Of a DNA stretch of 8,646 nucleotides, positions 5,718 through 8,646 are shown piece after piece. Location of the stretch: the NCBI GenBank assembly GCA_017631705.1, contig JAGBSU010000103.1, positions 1 through 8,646 of the forward strand, given 5' to 3'. Within the stretch, counting starts at the first letter, position 1. Every line of letters begins with the position of its first letter. A program made the translations under genes and the position numbers. The notes beneath the pieces are model-generated. The model was not told the DNA's origin and searched no databases. It saw only the letters and a program-made list of their open reading frames with translations. The stretch is from Clostridia bacterium. Lineage in GTDB: Bacteria; Bacillota; Clostridia; Oscillospirales; Acutalibacteraceae.

Positions 5718-6446
5718 ATGAAACAAACGTTTTTAACCATTGTATCGCAACAGCGGATTGCCGATAACGTGATGGAAATGTGCCTTGAGGGTGACACTTC
5801 AGGCATTACGGCATCGGGACAGTTTGTGAATATTAAGGTGGAGGGGTTATTTCTCCGTCGCCCGATTTCGGTGTGTGATTATACCGAAAACAGTTTGACA
5901 TTAGTGTATAAAATCGTCGGTGAGGGAACGCGGTTGATGGCCGAATATCCTGCCGGTACGGTACTTGACGTGTTGACGGGGCTTGGCAACGGATACGACA
6001 CTTCGCTTTCGGGCGACGCGCCGCTGTTAATCGGCGGTGGCGTGGGTGTTCCGCCAATGTACAACTTGTGCAAAACGTTGGTCGCCGAGGGGAAACACCC
6101 CACGGTGGTGCTTGGGTTTAACAGCAAAGGCGACGTTTTTTATGAAAAGGAATTCGAGGCACTCGGTGCTACCGTTACCGTGACAACGGCAGATGGCAGT
6201 TACGGTGTGAAAGGGTTTGTCACCGATGCATTGCCCACTACATACAGCCATTTTTACTGCTGCGGTCCGGAACCGATGCTCAAAGCGGTGTATCGTGCGA
6301 CAAGCACGTCCGGTCAGTTCAGTTTTGAAGAACGCATGGGTTGTGGATTTGGTGCGTGCATGGGTTGTTCTTGCAAAACGATTACCGGTTACAAGCGCAT
6401 TTGCAAAGAAGGACCGGTGCTGCAAAAGGAGGAAATCCTATGGTAA
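5718..6446 (+). CDS. pyrK: Dihydroorotate dehydrogenase B, electron-transfer subunit
   Basis: This is the FAD and 2Fe-2S subunit that carries electrons from the PyrD flavin to NAD+, in a heterotetramer with PyrD. It has 242 residues and the ferredoxin-reductase fold order. An FAD-binding barrel has LRRPISV (46-52). A nucleotide-binding domain has GGGVGVPPMY (106-115) and CCGPEPML (181-188). The cluster region FEERMGCGFGACMGC provides C209, C214, C217 and, after a short insert, C229 in KRICKEGP. Spacing is C-x4-C-x2-C-x11-C, and C219 is an extra cysteine. The last gap is shorter than the roughly 14 residues reported for Lactococcus lactis PyrK. The ribosome binding site GAAAGGAAACGA is the same 12-mer that precedes pyrC (5705-5716 and 1290-1301). 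It starts 15 bases after carB and ends seven bases inside pyrD, which suggests coupled translation of the two subunits. Confidence 0.97.
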   Translation: MKQTFLTIVSQQRIADNVMEMCLEGDTSGITASGQFVNIKVEGLFLRRPISVCDYTENSLTLVYKIVGEGTRLMAEYPAGTVLDVLTGLGNGYDTSLSGDAPLLIGGGVGVPPMYNLCKTLVAEGKHPTVVLGFNSKGDVFYEKEFEALGATVTVTTADGSYGVKGFVTDALPTTYSHFYCCGPEPMLKAVYRATSTSGQFSFEERMGCGFGACMGCSCKTITGYKRICKEGPVLQKEEILW

Positions 6447-7357
6447 ACACAAAGGTGACACTTAGCGGGATTTCCCTTGACAATCCCATTATTCCTGCCA
6501 GCGGTACCTTTGGGTATGGTTGGGAATTTGCCGAGTTATACGATATTAATTGTTTGGGTACGTTTTCGTTTAAAGGAACGACTGCCGAAAGCCGGTTTGG
6601 CAACCCGACACCGCGTATTGCGGAGTGCCCAGCCGGTATGATTAACAGCGTGGGGTTGCAAAACCCCGGTGTGGATAACGTTATCAGCGAACAGTTACCC
6701 AAACTCAAAGCGTGCTTTAACAAGCCGGTGATGGCAAACGTCGGCGGTTTTTCGGTGGAAGAGTATGCCCAGACGTGTGCGAAATTGGATAAGGAACCCC
6801 AAGTCGGTTGGTTGGAAGTTAACGTTAGTTGCCCCAACGTACACGGCGGCGGTATTTCCTTTGGAACAGACCCCAAAATGGCGGCAGAGGTAACGAGAAG
6901 TGTGAAAGCGGTTACCGAAAAGCCGGTGTACGTGAAACTTTCGCCCAACGTGACCGATATTGTGGCGATGGCGAAAGCGTGTGAAGAAGCAGGTGCCGAC
7001 GGGATTAGTTTGATTAACACGTTGTTTGGTATGCGCATTGACCTTAAAACCAAACGCCCTGTGATTGCTAACAAGATGGGCGGTTTTTCGGGTCCTGCCA
7101 TTTTGCCGGTGGCGTTGCGTATGGTGTACCAAGTGTACGAAGCGGTGAACATTCCTGTTATCGGTATGGGTGGTGTTTCATCTGCCGAAGACGTGATTGA
7201 GATGATGTTGGCGGGTGCAACAGCGGTGCAAGTGGGTGCCGCAAACTTGGTGAATCCCTTTGCCTGCAAAGAAATTATTGAACAATTACCGAGTGTGATG
7301 GAACGGTATGGAATTTCTTCACTTTCGGAAATTATAGGAGGAGCACACCATGGGTAA
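6440..7357 (+). CDS. pyrD: Dihydroorotate dehydrogenase, class 1B catalytic subunit
   Basis: This FMN enzyme oxidises dihydroorotate to orotate, step 4 of UMP synthesis, and passes electrons to PyrK. It has 305 residues in a single TIM barrel. The catalytic base of class 1 enzymes is a cysteine, here C131 in NVSCPNV; class 2 membrane enzymes have serine. FMN and substrate residues are seen in SFKGTT (K45), INSVGLQNPG (N69), VKLSPN (K166), INT (N193) and GMGG (242-245). There is no membrane-anchoring N-terminus. The presence of PyrK next to it marks the 1B subtype, which uses NAD+ rather than fumarate or quinone. The ATG at 6440 has AAGGAGG seven bases before it, inside the pyrK gene, and overlaps the pyrK stop. 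An upstream ATG in the same frame (6341) lies within pyrK and is rejected. Confidence 0.98.
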   Translation: MVNTKVTLSGISLDNPIIPASGTFGYGWEFAELYDINCLGTFSFKGTTAESRFGNPTPRIAECPAGMINSVGLQNPGVDNVISEQLPKLKACFNKPVMANVGGFSVEEYAQTCAKLDKEPQVGWLEVNVSCPNVHGGGISFGTDPKMAAEVTRSVKAVTEKPVYVKLSPNVTDIVAMAKACEEAGADGISLINTLFGMRIDLKTKRPVIANKMGGFSGPAILPVALRMVYQVYEAVNIPVIGMGGVSSAEDVIEMMLAGATAVQVGAANLVNPFACKEIIEQLPSVMERYGISSLSEIIGGAHHG

Positions 7358-8048
7358 AGATGTGATTATCGCTTGCGATTTTGCGAGCAAAGAAGAAGTG
7401 TTTTCGTTTTTGGATAAGTTTACCGAGGAAAAACCGTACGTAAAAATCGGTATGGAATTGTTTTACGGTGCCGGTCCGGAAATTGTGCGCGAAATTAAAA
7501 AACGCGGTCACAAAATCTTTTTGGATTTAAAACTGCACGATATTCCCAACACCGTGAAAAAAGCGATGCGTGTGTTATCGCAATTGGATGTGGACATGTG
7601 CAACCTGCATGCCGGCGGTACGATTTCCATGATGGAAGCGGCGTTAGAGGGGCTTACCCGCGAAGACGGTACGCGCCCGTTATTGATTGCGGTGACGCAA
7701 CTGACTTCCACCAGCCAAGAACGCATGGAAAGCGATTTGCTGATTCACGAACCGTTGGATAAAGTGGTGATGCACTATGCTTCCAATGCCGCCAAAGCTG
7801 GATTAGACGGTGTGGTATGCTCGCCCTTGGAAGCAGGGAAAGTGCACGACACCTGCGGTAAAAACTTTTTGACCGTGACACCCGGTGTGCGGTTTGCCGA
7901 CGGTGACGTAGGCGACCAAGTGCGTGTGACGACACCTGCCAAAGCCAAAGAAATCGGTTCGGATTATATTGTAGTCGGTCGCCCGATCACGGCGGCGGAA
8001 GATCCGGTTGCCGCGTACCGTCGTTGCGTGGCAGAATTTGTCGGTTAA
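7350..8048 (+). CDS. pyrF: Orotidine 5'-phosphate decarboxylase
   Basis: This cytoplasmic enzyme releases CO2 from OMP to give UMP, the last step of the pathway. It has 232 residues, the usual length of the bacterial short form, in one TIM barrel. The catalytic Lys-Asp-Lys-Asp set is complete: K32 in VKIGMELF, then D59, K61 and D64 in FLDLKLHDIPNTV. The phosphate-binding end of the barrel is seen in TVTPGVR (175-181) and VVGRPIT (208-214, with R211). The start at 7350 has a strong AGGAGGAG six bases upstream and overlaps the pyrD stop by eight bases. Overlap and strong site suggest coupled but independently efficient initiation. Codon use matches the other pyr genes. Confidence 0.98.
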   Translation: MGKDVIIACDFASKEEVFSFLDKFTEEKPYVKIGMELFYGAGPEIVREIKKRGHKIFLDLKLHDIPNTVKKAMRVLSQLDVDMCNLHAGGTISMMEAALEGLTREDGTRPLLIAVTQLTSTSQERMESDLLIHEPLDKVVMHYASNAAKAGLDGVVCSPLEAGKVHDTCGKNFLTVTPGVRFADGDVGDQVRVTTPAKAKEIGSDYIVVGRPITAAEDPVAAYRRCVAEFVG

Positions 8049-8060
8049 GGAGCGAGAAAA

Positions 8061-8646
8061 ATGGAAGCATATAAAAGGGAGTTTATTGAGTTTTTGCAAG
8101 GTGCCGGTGTGTTAAAGTTCGGCGATTTTACCGCCAAAAGCGGACGGAAAATCCCGTATTTTATCAACGCAGGCGATATCAAAACCGGTGAGCAAATTGC
8201 AAAGTTGGGTCGGTTTTATGCCAAGAGTTATTTGGAAAAAGTGGGCAAACAACCGAGCGTGTTGTATGGTCCGGCTTACAAAGGTATTTCGATTGCCGTT
8301 TCTTCGGCGGTAGCACTTGCCGATGAAGGACTCAACGTGCCGTTTTTCTTTAACCGTAAGGAAGCAAAAGACCACGGTGAAGGCGGCGTGTTTGTCGGTT
8401 ACGTTCCCAAAGCAGGCGAACAAGTGGTGATTGTGGAAGACGTTATCACTGCCGGCACTGCTATTCGTGAAAGCATGGAAATCTTATCGCATCTGGACGG
8501 TGTGAAGGTGGCCGCCGTGTTTGTGATGGTGGACCGCAAAGAAAAAGGCAAAACGGAATTGTCTGCGATGGCAGAAGTGGAAAAAGAATTATTGGAATTT
8601 GTGAAAAAGTATTTTGGCAAGACAGTGTACCTAGCCGGTAATTCGA
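8061..8646 (+). CDS. pyrE: Orotate phosphoribosyltransferase, 3' end outside window
   Basis: The enzyme joins orotate to PRPP to make OMP, step 5. The frame is open from the ATG at 8061 to the end of the window, giving 195 residues. AAGGAG (8047-8052), overlapping the pyrF stop, lies eight bases before the ATG. Recognisable parts are LKFGDFTAKSGRKIPYFINAG (about 18-38), the flexible-loop block FNRKEAKDHGEGG (about 100-112) and the PRPP-binding motif VVIVEDVITAGTAIRES (about 128-144). VDRKEKGKTELSAMAEVEKE then follows as usual. After that the last 24 or so visible residues (beginning LLEFVKKYFGK) do not resemble the usual end, in which a stretch such as GIxVxSIVTLxDLI follows. The gene may be longer than usual or divergent there. 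The function call rests on the N-terminal and PRPP motifs, which are intact. Confidence 0.94.
   Translation, partial: MEAYKREFIEFLQGAGVLKFGDFTAKSGRKIPYFINAGDIKTGEQIAKLGRFYAKSYLEKVGKQPSVLYGPAYKGISIAVSSAVALADEGLNVPFFFNRKEAKDHGEGGVFVGYVPKAGEQVVIVEDVITAGTAIRESMEILSHLDGVKVAAVFVMVDRKEKGKTELSAMAEVEKELLEFVKKYFGKTVYLAGNS

Noticed and set aside
6382..7269. Minus-strand open frame opposite pyrD (295 codons)
   Set aside because: It is a shadow of the well-supported pyrD gene, with no ribosome binding site or motif.

Overview
The window comes from a bacterial chromosome, most likely an anaerobic or facultative Firmicute of the Clostridia type (inferred). The pyrimidine genes follow the Bacillus/Clostridium order and include pyrK together with a class 1B pyrD, the NAD-linked dihydroorotate dehydrogenase of Gram-positives. 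A formate-tetrahydrofolate ligase gene lies next door. Ribosome binding sites are strong and purine-rich, and the pyr leader looks like a PyrR-type attenuator.

Layout. (1) Bases 1-359 are the 3' end of fhs, closed by a strong intrinsic terminator (374-415). (2) Bases 426-1102 hold a small accessory patch. A minus-strand Arc-like ribbon-helix-helix regulator (426-626) is divergent from a 121-residue protein of uncertain function (737-1102), which may be a degenerate SLOG/DUF1273-like protein. The 110-bp region between them has promoter-like elements on both strands and two inverted copies of a 16-bp AT-rich site, plausible operators for the regulator. (3) Bases 1133-1303 hold a near-consensus sigma-A promoter and a leader of about 135 nt. 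The leader can form three mutually exclusive structures: a PyrR-type hairpin, an antiterminator and a terminator. (4) Bases 1304-8646 carry the operon pyrC-carB-pyrK-pyrD-pyrF-pyrE on the plus strand. Gaps are 16 nt or less, there are two short overlaps, and pyrE runs off the window.

The operon encodes the CPSase large subunit (step 1), dihydroorotase (step 3), the two dihydroorotate dehydrogenase subunits (step 4), orotate phosphoribosyltransferase (step 5) and OMP decarboxylase (step 6). The CPSase small subunit (carA), aspartate transcarbamoylase (pyrB) and pyrR are absent. Because promoter and leader sit directly before pyrC, the operon truly begins there and the missing functions must be encoded elsewhere. 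End-product control can be read at two levels: the RNA attenuator, and a UMP-type allosteric domain at the CarB C-terminus.

Most of the window is a well-known pathway. The parts least explained by known annotation are the variant PyrR-like loop, the divergent regulator/unknown-protein pair with its paired sites, and the unusual visible C-terminus of PyrE.
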